Below, in pieces: positions 11,154-21,392 of a DNA stretch of 21,392 bases. The stretch is from Pelargonium nanum (Eukaryota; Streptophyta; Magnoliopsida; Geraniales; Geraniaceae): the NCBI GenBank assembly GCA_036897485.1, contig JAYMTF010001771.1, forward strand, positions 1-21,392, written 5' to 3'. The notes below the pieces were generated by a model that saw only the letters and a list, made by a program, of their open reading frames with translations, ran no database searches and had not been told where the DNA came from. The position numbers and the translations under genes are program-made. How positions within the stretch are numbered: the stretch's first letter is position 1; each line of letters starts with the position of its first letter.

Positions 11154-11400
11154 TTTGTGTTTCTGAGAGCACACAACAACAGAACAGAAGATCAGAGAAA
11201 CAAAGAAAGAAGAGAAATGGAGTGATCTGTACGATTAAAGTGAGAAGGAGAGATGGGTGTGTTTGTTTGTTTGGTCTACGATTTTGGCGGTTTGGTGCTT
11301 TACTATTTCCTACACACGCCTTGCTATTTTCTGTTTTCTTCCGAAACTCATTCCAATACAAATGCTAAATAATTGTTTATTATCACCCTATATATTAAGT
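11154..11400 (-). promoter_or_regulatory. 5' leader and core promoter region of pyruvate kinase
   Basis: Upstream of the PK ATG the minus strand is strongly pyrimidine-rich (about 11165-11250, CTTCTTTC-type tracts), typical of plant housekeeping 5' UTRs. A possible TATA motif on the minus strand (TTAATATATAGGG, around 11388-11400) lies about 240 nt above the ATG. The transcription start cannot be placed from sequence alone. Confidence 0.35.
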
Positions 11401-12021
11401 CACTTCAAACAAATATATTTGCAAAATATAACAAGAGTGCCCAGAATAACAAGAGTTTATGTCTCAATCATAATTTATTGACTAAGATTTTTGGATCCGG
11501 ATGGGTAGTCCGCCTCAAAAATTTCTTAAACATTAATTACTACTATGGGAAAGAGGATGGTGAGATGTGATGATCGAGTTTGATGCCCAAGAAGTGGTGG
11601 ATGTTGTCCAAATCGGAGGGGAGGGTGACACCATTGCCTTCGGATTGATTATTTTAGAAGTAGGTAGCTTAGTTGACAGGTTTGATAGGTTAGTTGTTGG
11701 TTATGTTAGATGGTAAGCGAACCGAGTTGTTGATGTATTAGCAAGGTTCTTGGAGGATAAAATTAAAACAGTTTGAAAAATATAAAGGACAAAATTGTAA
11801 ACGCGTTTTAAAAAAATTATTTTAATTTAATGACGTCCGTTAGTTTTGACGAATCCCGTTAGTGACTTAACGGAATGGACATCACGTGAACATAATGAGT
11901 TATAGTATAACATCACTGGAATAAAGTAAAACTCAGGGACTCGAGCGAAATGAGATAGTACATAAAAGGAGTACTTACTCCTAAAGAAAATAATAAGATT
12001 TCTATTTCTCCCCTTTTCTTG
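11401..12021. other. AT-rich intergenic DNA with degenerate repeat-like sequence
   Basis: No gene is visible. Within 11831-11892 there is an imperfect inverted pair around CCGTTA/TAACGG (TGACGTCCGTTAG against TTAACGGAATGGACATCA). It continues into AAACTCAGGGACTCGAGCGAAATGAG. This wording resembles high-copy plant repeats I recall, but I cannot name a family or fix its ends. A CACGTG at about 11884 falls inside it and should not be read as a promoter element. Confidence 0.35.
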
Positions 12022-12205
12022 ACTCGTTGTTTTGTTATTTTTTTTTTTGATACAGAAATGTGCCGAAATCCTATCTTGCAACGGCCTAAAGACATATATA
12101 TACAAGGAATCAATAGTGTTCAGGAAAGAGACAAAACCTCTTAACGGCTAGGGCTTTTGGCACCTTACTGCACCAAAGTGATCTCTTACTCGTTGTTTTG
12201 TTATT
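12022..12205 (-). mobile_element. Short retro-insertion (truncated LINE or SINE-like), 148 bp with 18-bp target-site duplication
   Basis: Exact 18-bp direct repeats ACTCGTTGTTTTGTTATT occur at 12022-12039 and 12188-12205. The enclosed 148 bp reads, on the minus strand, from AAGAGATCACTTTGG to CATTTCTGTATC followed by a run of nine or more A directly against the duplication. A 3' poly(A) next to a long exact duplication is the signature of target-primed reverse transcription. A TGGTGCAGTAAGG stretch near its 5' end loosely resembles a pol III A box, but I found no B box, so a 5'-truncated LINE 3' end is the safer reading. No coding sequence. Confidence 0.75.
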
Positions 12206-12731
12206 GTTCTTGTTTCAATTTTATAACAAATCAAGAGATTTTTACAAAATTCTATTTTAATTATTTTTTCGAGATTTTTGTCTAAGTATTTCCCATCTAG
12301 CTTAGGTAAGTGAAATTGTCGTGAAGAAATTTCTAAGTTTCTTAGCAAGCACTTGAGCAACAATCGATATTAGACGGCCCTAATACATTTTAAAAACAAA
12401 AATTCAATTTTAAAATGAATAATATTTTCTTTCGTCTCAATCAAGTGTCCTTTTTTTATACAAAAAAAAAGTTTTACATAAATTGCTAATAATATTCATA
12501 TAAGTGACTATTCCTTCATTTTCCTACCACACATATCCATGGTAATACATGAGAATGTATTACATTGACTAATATTTCCTTATTATCTTTTATAAAATAA
12601 AAGCCAAAACACTAAATTCATTATGGAGTAATAGATTGAGAGACAGACTTAACTAGTCCTTACTAACCAGGAGCTTAAGAAATAGCTGAAAATGAGCAAA
12701 ATTCAGAAGCCAAAAATCAATATCTATGGTA
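12206..12731. other. AT-rich intergenic DNA, nothing recognised
   Basis: This stretch separates the retro-insertion from the CND1 3' end. It has several A and T runs and scattered stop codons in all frames. I see no gene, RNA gene or clear repeat boundary. Confidence 0.5.
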
Positions 12732-13108
12732 TTTATTAAAGCTAACCAGTAGAAGATCATAATACAGAAGCTGGATGCTCATTTTGTGGGTGTCTACACA
12801 GACCCTTCATATACATACATAATGTACCAACATTCTTTTGATGTTACAAACATTTTTCCACCCAACATGCATTGCTGTATAAACTTCTTGTATGTTAAAA
12901 ACAGAGGACTTTGATTTCAACAAACTTGTCATCTTCTACCTGCATTGTCATAAACAATCAACGAGTATTTACTTCAGCCAGAATTATAGAAATCCAATCT
13001 GCCACAAAACTATCTCTACCGTCTAGTAAGTGATCCACTCGAGAAGGGTAAAATAAAGTAGGAAGACGCACAGATGAATATACAACAACAAACAGAAAGA
13101 CAAGAAAC
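12732..13108 (-). terminator. CND1 3' UTR with AATAAA polyadenylation signal and a probable UTR-junction intron
   Basis: On the minus strand an AATAAA hexamer lies at 12732-12737, about 370 nt beyond the stop codon, a plausible poly(A) signal. A probable last intron runs 12940-13112, with donor GTAGGT directly after CAA AG and acceptor ATGCAG. It is U-rich and 173 nt long. If it is spliced, the final exon begins GTAGAAG and supplies the stop codon. If not, the identical stop is read at 13109-13111. Confidence 0.55.
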
Positions 13109-16100
13109 CTACCTTTGCATTGACCTTGTACTCCTCCTAGTCCTAGTAGACATAGAAGGATTGCCATTGTGAACCTTTGATTTGGTTTTGTTGGAGTTGG
13201 AGTTGGATTTGGATTTGGAGGTGCCTGCAATTGTTAGCACTTGGTGTGTTATTTTAGCTGGATGCCTACATTTAATAAACACAGCAGAAGATATGTCCGA
13301 TATCAAACTACCTCTAGGAGCAGATGTTGGTGTCTGAACCTCACTCTCGTCTGATTCTGACTCAGACACCTCACTAGAAGCACCAGATTCTTTTGATTCT
13401 GACTCCGACACCTCACTAGAAGCACCAGATTCTTTTGACTCGTCCAACTTAGATCTTGATGTATCATTCACAGAGGGCGATGACCGTTCCACGGGAGAAT
13501 CGATAACTTCACTCTCTGCTCCATCTAAAGAATTCAGAATTAGACAACATTTTAGAACAGAAAATCACGTGTGGAATTTCATCACAAATTTTACATCCAT
13601 TAAATGTACTAAAACACAGGTAAATTGTCACAAAACAGTCACAGAACAGCTGAAACCTATATAACGAAAGTTGTGGAAAAAAATTAAAATCTATTAAGTT
13701 TGAAACGAATGCCCCATTCGAGAGGGCAGAGATTGAAGATTAAATCCTTAGACAACAAATTTCAGAGTTACAATCTCTGCCTCTTACTGCTGAGCATGTA
13801 CAGACATTTATGTGCATGACACATCAGTTACATAGCATGTTGTTTCTAGAGGGCATTTATCCTACATATATTTGTATCAAGCACCTAAACGGATAAACCT
13901 TGTTGTATAGTTTGCCGTTACCAAAACAAGAACCAAAAAACTACTTTAAACATATGACTGTTGGGAACTTAGCATGGCTAGAATGTATGCAAAACTCAAC
14001 TTAAGAAATTCAGTAACAATGATGCAGAAAGCATATCCATCATCTCACAAGCCATGCAAGAATATAATAACAGAATAATAATAAGTTCATATTGAAAATG
14101 AAGCACATTCGTTGAAATCAAAGCAAACTGAACCAAGCATGCATTTCTACCTTCATCAACATAAGCCTCTGGACTTTCTTCTCCTTCATCTTTAGCCACC
14201 ATAAAACCTTCCAAATTAGCAACTTTTTGCTGATGGGCTTGGGCATTTCTAGTAGTAGCTTCCTGCTCCTTCTTTTCCACGTGAAACTTATTAAGCTTTT
14301 CCTCGAACTCCTCAATGCATGACTTAAGTTCTGGTTTTGCAAACTTCTTGCCCTGCTTGTGAAGTAGCAAAGTGTCAAACATCCAGAAACAATGAGATGA
14401 TGCAAGAATAACGTTAAGTCAGAACCTTGTTAATAATGGTTTTGAAATGCTCCATTACTGAATCCTCTGACAAGACATGTTCATATGATTTGAAAGCCTC
14501 TATTAGCTTCTTCATTCCCTTTTCAGTAAATGCCAATTGAGAGAGGCAATAAGAAATACATTCCCATTGTTTAACATCTGCAACAAAAGAGAGGCCCTCT
14601 AAATCATGATAACAGTAGAAAATTAATGAAGGCAATTTAACTTCTGTTTATAAAATAAAGTTCCTAAAATAACAACCTGGTGCCCTTCAAAACCACAGTT
14701 AAACCTTGTAATTATATGATGAGGTCTGAAATTGGTATGGATGAAAATGACTAAAATTTATGAAGTAAATTAAATTTAAACACTTATTGACTTAACTAGC
14801 ACAAAATACATTTCATCAACCATAAATGATTATGTCAAGCCACCATGAAAATAGTCATAAGAGAAGGTGAGAGACCGATTTATAATACCTTTGGAAAATA
14901 GTCATAGGCTGACAGCCAAGACACTACAAAAGGGATTTGGAGTAAAAGATGATTGTTAACTAATATGACAAGAGCTGTAAAAAATACACAAGGAAACATA
15001 CCTGTCACTCCAGTAAACCTATTACAGAGCTTTTCAACAAGAGCTTCCATTTGTTTGTCCTATCAAAATTCAGAAGAATATTGTAAAGCTGTCACTGAGA
15101 AGAAATTCCAGCCACTTTAACAGTGAGGCATTTAATACCTTCTTGATTGAACCAATTAAAAATTGCATAATGTTGTAGAAGGAATCCGTCTGGAGGGTCT
15201 GGTTAGATAATTTGCCAAGTATATCAGGAAGTAAATTATATATTGGATTGCTTCCTGTTTGAAATGATAAAAATTAAGATTCCAGTTTATTCAGAAAAGA
15301 TGGCAATCACTAGTCCAAACTTTACCAGTTAAAATATACCTTTCTTAGACAATTCATGAAAGAAAAGTTTGGCTAAATTTGAAATCCTCTCATCTTCATC
15401 CTCCACTCGCATAGCCATTTCATATATGTATCCTTTCACCTGAAAAGGAATTGGTCATTTAGAGCATTCTGAACAAAGACAAAAAATAAAAAATAAAATC
15501 ATACAGGGTTTAACAGCCTCAAACCTTCATCATGTCATTTAATATGAGATGGGAAAGCACCAAAACAGCATTTTTCCTAACAGAAACTGATGGATCCCGC
15601 AACCGAGCATACATATTCTCAGTCCATGGCTCTAACAGATTAGGAAAACGAACTGCCAGATCTCCTAGAGCTATAGTACAATTCGAACGAACAGTTTCTG
15701 ATGGCGCACTCTCCACAACTGTAAAGAGAAGCTGGAGGTTTGATTCACTGTAAGAATATTCAGTTAAAAAGTTAATTGGATTTTTTCCTCTAAGTTAGGA
15801 AGAGAAGGAAAATAAAAAATGTAGATAGATATACATATACATAGACATAGACATAGAGAAAAATAAATAGAGACAGTAAGATCTCACCAAAAATTTGCAT
15901 CAATAATCATAAACCGACACAAGGCTAGCATTCCAGATGCCTGCAGTAGTGGATACTGAAAATATATAGGGGCCATGTCAGTTTCTTGAAGTCGTTCATG
16001 AGAAAACCGTTTTATCAATTAAGATAACATGATAATGAACCATTGCATCATTTAGAGCATACGTGCATACATACTATACATAGGCACTAACAACATTTCA

Positions 16101-19100
16101 GATGACAGCTTCAACAATTCACAGTAGCTTTTATGCTTTAAAGTGAAACCATTGAAAAGGACAAACCCATGAATAACAGACAAATAGGAACGGTCCAATT
16201 ATTATGGTGTCCAGATGGTGCCAATTGAGTGTAGTGACCACAGAATAGAAGCCATAAGAGAGAAGGGAAGAAATTGGAACTTAGACATTCACCTTCTGCA
16301 TTAAATTAAAATTTCTACAAAGCTTCGACAAGAAAGGTGCAGAGCATCCAATCAAGTTCTTTTCAGTGAACCCACTAGAAATAATTTCTTTCTCCGCTCT
16401 TTCAGATAGAATATCAATTTTTGCATCTTCGGAGGCAGCAAGACCTAACTCAGCATTAATACCATTTTCCTGCTATAGATCATCAAAGAAACAAATATTT
16501 TGAATTAGGAATATATGTATTCAATAAATAAATAAATGAATAACTATATACATCTTGAATTTCCTTAAGTGAGATGATATAAAGAATATGATATCACCTT
16601 CTGTGTATCAGCAGGCACTGAGCCATTACTATGAACATTTTGACTGTCAGCCTCCATTTTCTCTTTCTTGGCTTTCTGTTTCTGGATCTTTCGGATACAT
16701 GATTCAATATATACCAAATGGTTCATGGCAACATGACTAACAACAAATATATATCTACTAAGTTTTGCAGCTTGAACAGTAGTTAGGACACTGGTGGTAC
16801 CACTATCAATGTCATTCTGCAAGTCATCTCCACTACAATTGAAAACCGAACTTAGAGATTTCTTTACCAGATCAGCAGCAAAGATTTCCGGAGTCGGATG
16901 AATTGCATATACAGTACTTATTGCTTTATCAGCAGCAGCATACCATATGTTTTCTGGAAGCCAAAAACCAGTAACTAAGCTATCCAGAATACCAAATACC
17001 CGGCTCCCATTGCTAGACAATAATTTTTTCTTGTCCTCTTCAGATAACCTCTCAATGGCGATGCATGCCATTCTAGCGAGTAGAGGTTCAACTTTTGCCC
17101 AACGGCCAAACCCAATATCAATGATGTCCTGTACATGGGAACCAAGAAACCCAGGGGATGATTTTGCTGCCATACAAATGACAGATAAAGCGCCCCGACT
17201 TTGCTCTGCGGTGGTTCCACTATTATTGAAGCAAAAAAAATCCCACAACGCTGATATCTGCATATAGAACAAATATTACAATAATCACCTTTTTACCTGA
17301 TGGTGAATAACTAAATATTTATGACTATATTGAAAATGTATATTATCAAAATAAGTTTTAGAGTGTGCCGATACAACTGTACCAAGAAGTACCGATTAAG
17401 TTCACAATAACAAAGAAGCTCCAATATGGTTTCCAATATTGTCAATACAACACAATTCATAATGAACTCCATTTCTTTCCATCCAAAGGTTATTATAATC
17501 ATTATAAAACAGTTATCTCAAAACAAATATTATTACAAATTAACATTGCTACATCAAAAACATGATTTCCGAGCAACTGGTTAACAAACATTGCCTTGAC
17601 TCTGCTGAAATGATAAAAAATAAAAATAAAAATAAAAACCAATAAATTAAAGACCACCATCGTGATAAATTAGAAGAAAAAAAGGCATTATGCAATGTTC
17701 AGATTTTTTTCAAGAATAAATTCAGTAACTGCTAGCATGGTTTTAAGCTTCCTTTTCATTCAAGATAGCCTAGACAGGCCTTTGTTCAAGACATAAAAGG
17801 GAACATACCTGACTTGAAGATATATCTCCTTTGGAGACTAGGGCTCCAACTATAAACTCCATAGCTGCTAGGTCTCCAATATTTGAGTCTATGGCTAGAT
17901 CCAAAAGATTTTTAGCAGTTTCTACTGGGTTTTTCCTGATGTAGATAGTCATGAATGCATTTTCTACAGCTTCATAGATGGATTTATCTTGAGAAAATAC
18001 CTGTGAAAAGACAGCAGCAAGAACCATTTTAATGTTGGATGCTAATCAAGAAACAAAATGACAAAGCAGCTAACCTCAGTAAAATAAGAATAAAAACATA
18101 ACATATGAAAAATAAGCTCAACTCGTTTAGATTTCTATGTCCCAATTCGTTATGCATAACAAGCAGTAGAAACTTACCAGTGGCAACATCTTGCGGAGAC
18201 AGGACTCTGAGCCATCTATCTGAAACTGCCTGCACCTCATCAGCAGGAGAATTGTGTTCTCAACATCTGTAGCAGAAGACGAAGCCATCAACTGAACAAG
18301 GGTTGGCATCATGGCAGAAATGCACTTAGAAAACCTCAAGCCAGCCTCAAGTGATGCAACCAAGGCCCTGGTCTGCTCCAAGTTCCCAACATTTGGCACA
18401 GAGCTATCTTTCTGAAAACTCAATTCATCCAATTGAGTTGAATAACTGTCAGTTAAGCTTTCTTGTTGCTCATTTGCTACTTTTTCAGCAATTACATTAT
18501 CAACCTCACCATCTTTGTTGCTGGTCTCATTATCAGACGGTAAGTCATCCAAAGCACTATCTGTAGCAACTTCTGGTTCGAGCTCACTCAACTTCTCCTT
18601 GTACTGCTCTAAGGTTGCTTCAAATGATGCTATTCGAAGTTGTGGACCAAACGGGTTGTGCTGCAGCATCATAATAAGCAAATTCAATGCAGATTTTCTC
18701 ACTATTGCACTTTTATCTTCTAACCTTCCAGCAGCAACTGCTGCAATCTCATTCCAAAGACCAATTGAGACAGAATGCTCTTCACATAGCTCAGCCCAGA
18801 CTTGAAGAACCCGACTTCTAGTATAAGCTGAAACATCCCTACAGCGTTCGAGTAAAATTTCCAGCATTGCTTGCTTGGAACGAAGGCGAACAGATTTTGA
18901 ACTCACTTCGCCCTCAACATCTTTAAATGCCTTTGCAATCAATTTTCCCAAAACCCCAACAAGTGCATTTCTGATCTTATAAGATTCCCCACCAAAATGA
19001 GACACCAAGACACCAATGTTCATCGAAATCAATTTTGGTAGCCGATCAGCAAGCTCCACAAGAAAACGGCCAACGTTTTCAGCTCCAGCAGTGTCTTTTA

Positions 19101-19730
19101 CATAGTCTTTAGGATTAGTCCGTCCAATTTCCCTTATAAGAGTATTTGCCAAGCTTCCATCAGCATACTTCTTTTCAGCCCAAGCAACCGCATCAGCCAT
19201 GTGTGTCACGACAAAATCATATTTGTGAATCAGATGCATGATTGAAGCACATGATTGTGCTGTGTAGTGGTATTTAGTGGCACAAGTCCCCACCATGTGG
19301 CATAGAGCATTTTTTGTATCTGAATCCTTTAACACTGCTGCATTCTCAAACAAAGAGAATGCATGCCTAAAACAAAACCAAATGAATCAATTTAGCTCAA
19401 AACTGAATACAGGGAATGGGAGCTATATTGTACCTAATCAGAATGTATTATCATCCAACTTACTTCACTATAAATGACAGATAATTTTCATCAGGGTCTG
19501 ATGACCCAAAGAGCAACGCGAGGTTGATCTCTAATGAGTTTGCAATCAAATTGAGTATCCGACCCCTCTGTGCCTCCCAGTTCCAGGACTTTATAGGCTT
19601 GGTCTTCCTTGTGCTAGCTGTCACCTAAAGTCATAACCAATAGCTTCACTAAGCTAACAGCATAAGTGGAAATAACACATCCACTTCATTTTATGTCTTG
19701 TGTAACAACAATGTACTAAATATAAGAGAA

Positions 19731-19763
<33 letters not shown>

Positions 19764-20694
19764 ACCTTAGCATTGTTGCTGGAATTACTGCTCGATTCTT
19801 CAGCGAGAATGATGTTGAAGAGGAAAAAGGTGTAGATCTTAAAAGCATTACGAAGAGAAGCAAGACGATCAAGGATGGGAGCCTCTCCATCGTCCTGTTC
19901 TTGAGATGCTCGAGAAAGAGAATCAACACTCGGAAGAAGAACGCTGAGATTGGATCTGAGAGTCTCTACTAGGTTTAATTTACAGGAACTGTTGAGACTA
20001 GAGAAACCCCGGATCAACGAGTACACACGATCAAAGAGGTCTTGCTCTTCGATGCAGAATATTTCTTTTACAGAGAGGTCAAAGGATACACCTATTTGAA
20101 TAAAGCAAATACTTGTGAGACCACAGCGGTTGCTTCCGTTTCTGGCTATACAAAAACACTAATCAAGACAACCATTTTAATCTACTTTATAAGAAAATAA
20201 TTTATACACCGAACAGGATTTTTAAATTGAATTTCTCCTGCAATATTTCTCAGTTGCAGTCAAAGAATATCTAATTTCTGTACTTAAACATTCTTAGCTA
20301 AGAAGAACCTTCCACTTCCAAACTTCCAGTACTTCATAAATAAATAAAAACAATTCAATTTCAGCTTTACACAGCACAATATAACTTCGAATTTCACTTT
20401 CCACTAGAGAAATTCCTCGGTGTTCTCAGCAGCCATACGGAAACCGCTAGGGTTTTGCTCAGATTTCCGTCACTTTCTCATAAACAAAAACACAGGAATC
20501 GATTGGAAATTTTGAGAATTAGAATATAAAAAATTGAGAGGGAAGAGAGCGAAGTGACCTTTTGCGAACTCCTCGAGTTGGGAGGGACGAAGAGAAGAAA
20601 TGTCAGTGGGGTTCTGAGCGTAGATCCGACCATCGTCGTGTTCTTCTTCTTCAAGAGCTCGAATGCTTGGAGGGAAGACGAAGTGAGGAGCCAT
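13109..20694 (-). CDS. CAP-D2: Condensin complex subunit 1 (CAP-D2), HEAT-repeat regulatory subunit
   Basis: Exons in transcript order: 20559-20694, 19766-20091, 19464-19624, 18178-19366, 17809-18000, 16598-17257, 16293-16469, 15888-15955, 15525-15747, 15340-15439, 15139-15254, 15002-15059, 14426-14577, 14151-14352, 13312-13524, 13109-13224. They sum in frame to 4089 nt (1362 aa), close to the Arabidopsis protein as I recall it. CAP-D2 is the HEAT-repeat subunit that works with CAP-G and the kleisin CAP-H on SMC2/SMC4 in condensin I, compacting mitotic and meiotic chromosomes. The Cnd1 signature is strong at about 970-1044: SNCTIALGDLAVRFPN (991-1006), EPWTENMYARLRD and VRKNAVLVLSHLILNDMM. 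The C-terminus has a coiled, charged segment (about 1187-1253), an acidic Ser/Glu linker with SP and TP sites (1254-1324) and a basic RTRRSTR tail. Start context AAAATGG is strong. Exon 7 has a tandem NAG acceptor. Confidence 0.95.
13353..13436. repeat. 42-bp coding tandem repeat in CAP-D2 exon 15
   Basis: Two head-to-tail 42-bp units (13353-13394 and 13395-13436) differ at a single base (GACTCAG/GACTCCG). They encode the 14-residue motif SKESGASSEVSESE twice in the acidic C-terminal linker, about residues 1283-1310. The period is a multiple of three, so the frame is kept. The near-identity implies recent duplication or ongoing slippage. Confidence 0.95.
19733..19760. repeat. (AG)14 microsatellite next to the CAP-D2 exon 2 donor
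   Basis: Fourteen AG units; on the transcribed strand this is a (CU)14 tract that starts five bases into intron 2, directly after the donor GTGTT (exon 2 ends at 19766). It occupies about a fifth of this 141-nt intron. Confidence 0.9.
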
Positions 20695-20853
20695 TTTTGG
20701 GTTTGTAAAGTGAGAGAGATGAAGCTTTCTCTTTACTGTGTGTGTTTGGATCTTATTTTCGTCTCCTCAGCCTCAGTCAGAATCAGATGGCCTACGAATT
20801 TCAAGTGCAACTTTGAAATGAGAAAAGAAGCGGGAATATCAACCTGGACTGGG
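20695..20853 (-). promoter_or_regulatory. CAP-D2 promoter and 5' UTR region
   Basis: This is the sequence between the CAP-D2 ATG and the right-edge repeat. No TATA box is evident, as is common for cell-cycle housekeeping genes. The only recognisable element is the E2F-type site listed separately. I see no mitosis-specific activator (MSA, core AACGG) motif on either strand here. Confidence 0.4.
20830..20837 (-). promoter_or_regulatory. E2F/DP-consensus site upstream of CAP-D2
   Basis: The minus strand reads ATTCCCGC, matching the plant E2F consensus WTTSSCSS at every position. It lies 136 bp upstream of the ATG. An 8-mer this degenerate can occur by chance, but the position and the cell-cycle role of condensin make it plausible. 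Confidence 0.45.
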
Positions 20854-21390
20854 CCGGACGGGTTGGCCCTTACACTCACTATTATTTGGATCCATAATAA
20901 ACTTTATGCCCCAATTTGGTCCCTAACTATCTATTTAGTCCTTGAATTTTTCTTTAATTTAAAATAGTTATTGAACTTTCGTGTTTGGATCCAATTTGGT
21001 CATTTAAATTTTTTAACCAAAAATAATCCATAAACTTTCAAAACGTTGACCATATTTGGTCCATGAGCTTTCAAATATAAAGGCAATTGGTCATAGACTT
21101 TTTTTTCACCATGGGGTTCCTGAGCGGGCCCGCACACTCGCGGTTAGCACCTTTAACCCGTTTTACCACACCCAGACTAATCCTCATTCGAGCTTTGTTC
21201 ACAGTTAAAGCCTTCACCTCTCCCCTTGGGTGTGTTGAGCGGGGATCGAACGCAAGCGCCTTTTTATATAAGCTTTAATGGGAATGATCATTTTGAGTTC
21301 ATATTTGAAAGTTCAGACACTATTTTGGATAAAAAAAAAAAAAAAAAACTTTCAGGTAGGGTTGGGATTGAATTGGGGCAAACCGGACGG
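20854..21390. repeat. Right-edge interspersed repeat with inverted ends (unclassified)
   Basis: Exact 8-bp direct repeats CCGGACGG occur at 20854-20861 and 21383-21390. Nested inside are exact 10-bp inverted repeats TGCCCCAATT (20907-20916) and AATTGGGGCA (21371-21380). The interior has several degenerate copies of an AATTTGGTCC / AAACTTTC wording, a GC-rich island around 21115-21260 and a long A run near 21332-21349. There is no credible coding frame. It looks like a non-autonomous DNA element of a type common in eudicots, but the two possible boundary sets disagree and the element may extend past the window edge. Confidence 0.5.
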
Positions 21391-21392
21391 AA

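Noticed and set aside
11884-11889. CACGTG upstream of pyruvate kinase as a regulatory G-box
   Set aside because: It sits about 730 bp from the ATG inside degenerate repeat-like sequence.
12148-12363. 71-codon minus-strand open frame near the retro-insertion
   Set aside because: It spans the edge of the insertion and its target duplication and resembles no protein I know.
15838-15858. Short ACATAG-type hexamer repeats in a CAP-D2 intron as a possible array
   Set aside because: Only a few imperfect units without spacers; a minor microsatellite, not a CRISPR or satellite array.
16947-17267. 106-codon plus-strand open frame
   Set aside because: It lies exactly antisense to CAP-D2 exon 6, which has strong family sequence; a shadow frame with no motif of its own.
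20554-20967. 137-codon plus-strand open frame over the CAP-D2 start and promoter
   Set aside because: It overlaps CAP-D2 exon 1 in antisense and runs into a repeat; composition and content look random.
21239-21253. tRNA-like B-box (minus strand GCGTTCGATCCCCGC)
   Set aside because: No matching A box, acceptor stem or cloverleaf can be drawn around it, and the would-be T stem does not pair; taken as part of the right-edge repeat.
1-21392. A co-functional gene cluster or novel multi-gene system
   Set aside because: Tubulin cofactor, pyruvate kinase and condensin genes have unrelated roles, separate promoters and mixed orientation; ordinary plant gene neighbourhood.

Overview
This is nuclear DNA of a flowering plant, most likely a eudicot. 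The genes are split by many short, AT-rich, U-rich GT-AG introns, and the spliced products match plant families: a tubulin-folding cofactor B, a plant-type cytosolic pyruvate kinase and a condensin CAP-D2 subunit. Interspersed repeats of plant type lie between and inside the genes. There is no sign of operons, ribosome-binding sites, CRISPR or phage. I rebuilt the exons by hand from splice signals, reading-frame continuity and recalled family sequence. Every junction of the three large genes keeps frame.

Layout from left to right. (1) 1-967, minus: 5' part of an unrecognised gene with a Ser-rich, transit-peptide-like N-terminus; it probably runs off the left edge. (2) 968-1770: divergent intergenic region holding a 484-bp DNA-transposon-like element with a 9-bp flanking repeat and a duplicated G-box. 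(3) 1771-5689, plus: TFCB, 8 exons, 243 aa. Its introns carry a 34-bp tandem duplication and a decayed antisense LINE fragment. (4) 5690-6357: convergent 3' flanks. (5) 6358-11153, minus: cytosolic pyruvate kinase, 16 exons, 523 aa, with a minimal poly(A)-type retro-insertion beside one splice acceptor. (6) 11154-13108: PK leader, AT-rich spacer, a 148-bp retro-insertion with an 18-bp target-site duplication, then the CND1 3' UTR. (7) 13109-20694, minus: condensin CAP-D2/CND1, 16 coding exons, 1362 aa. (8) 20695-21392: CND1 promoter with an E2F-consensus site, then another repeat.

The three recognised genes are housekeeping genes with unrelated jobs: tubulin heterodimer folding, the last step of glycolysis, and mitotic chromosome condensation. 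Nothing suggests a functional cluster, and I see no undescribed multi-gene system. The unusual signals are the retrotransposition scars that share a TATC(A)n tail, repeat expansions in or next to coding and splice sites, and the unrecognised small protein at the left edge.
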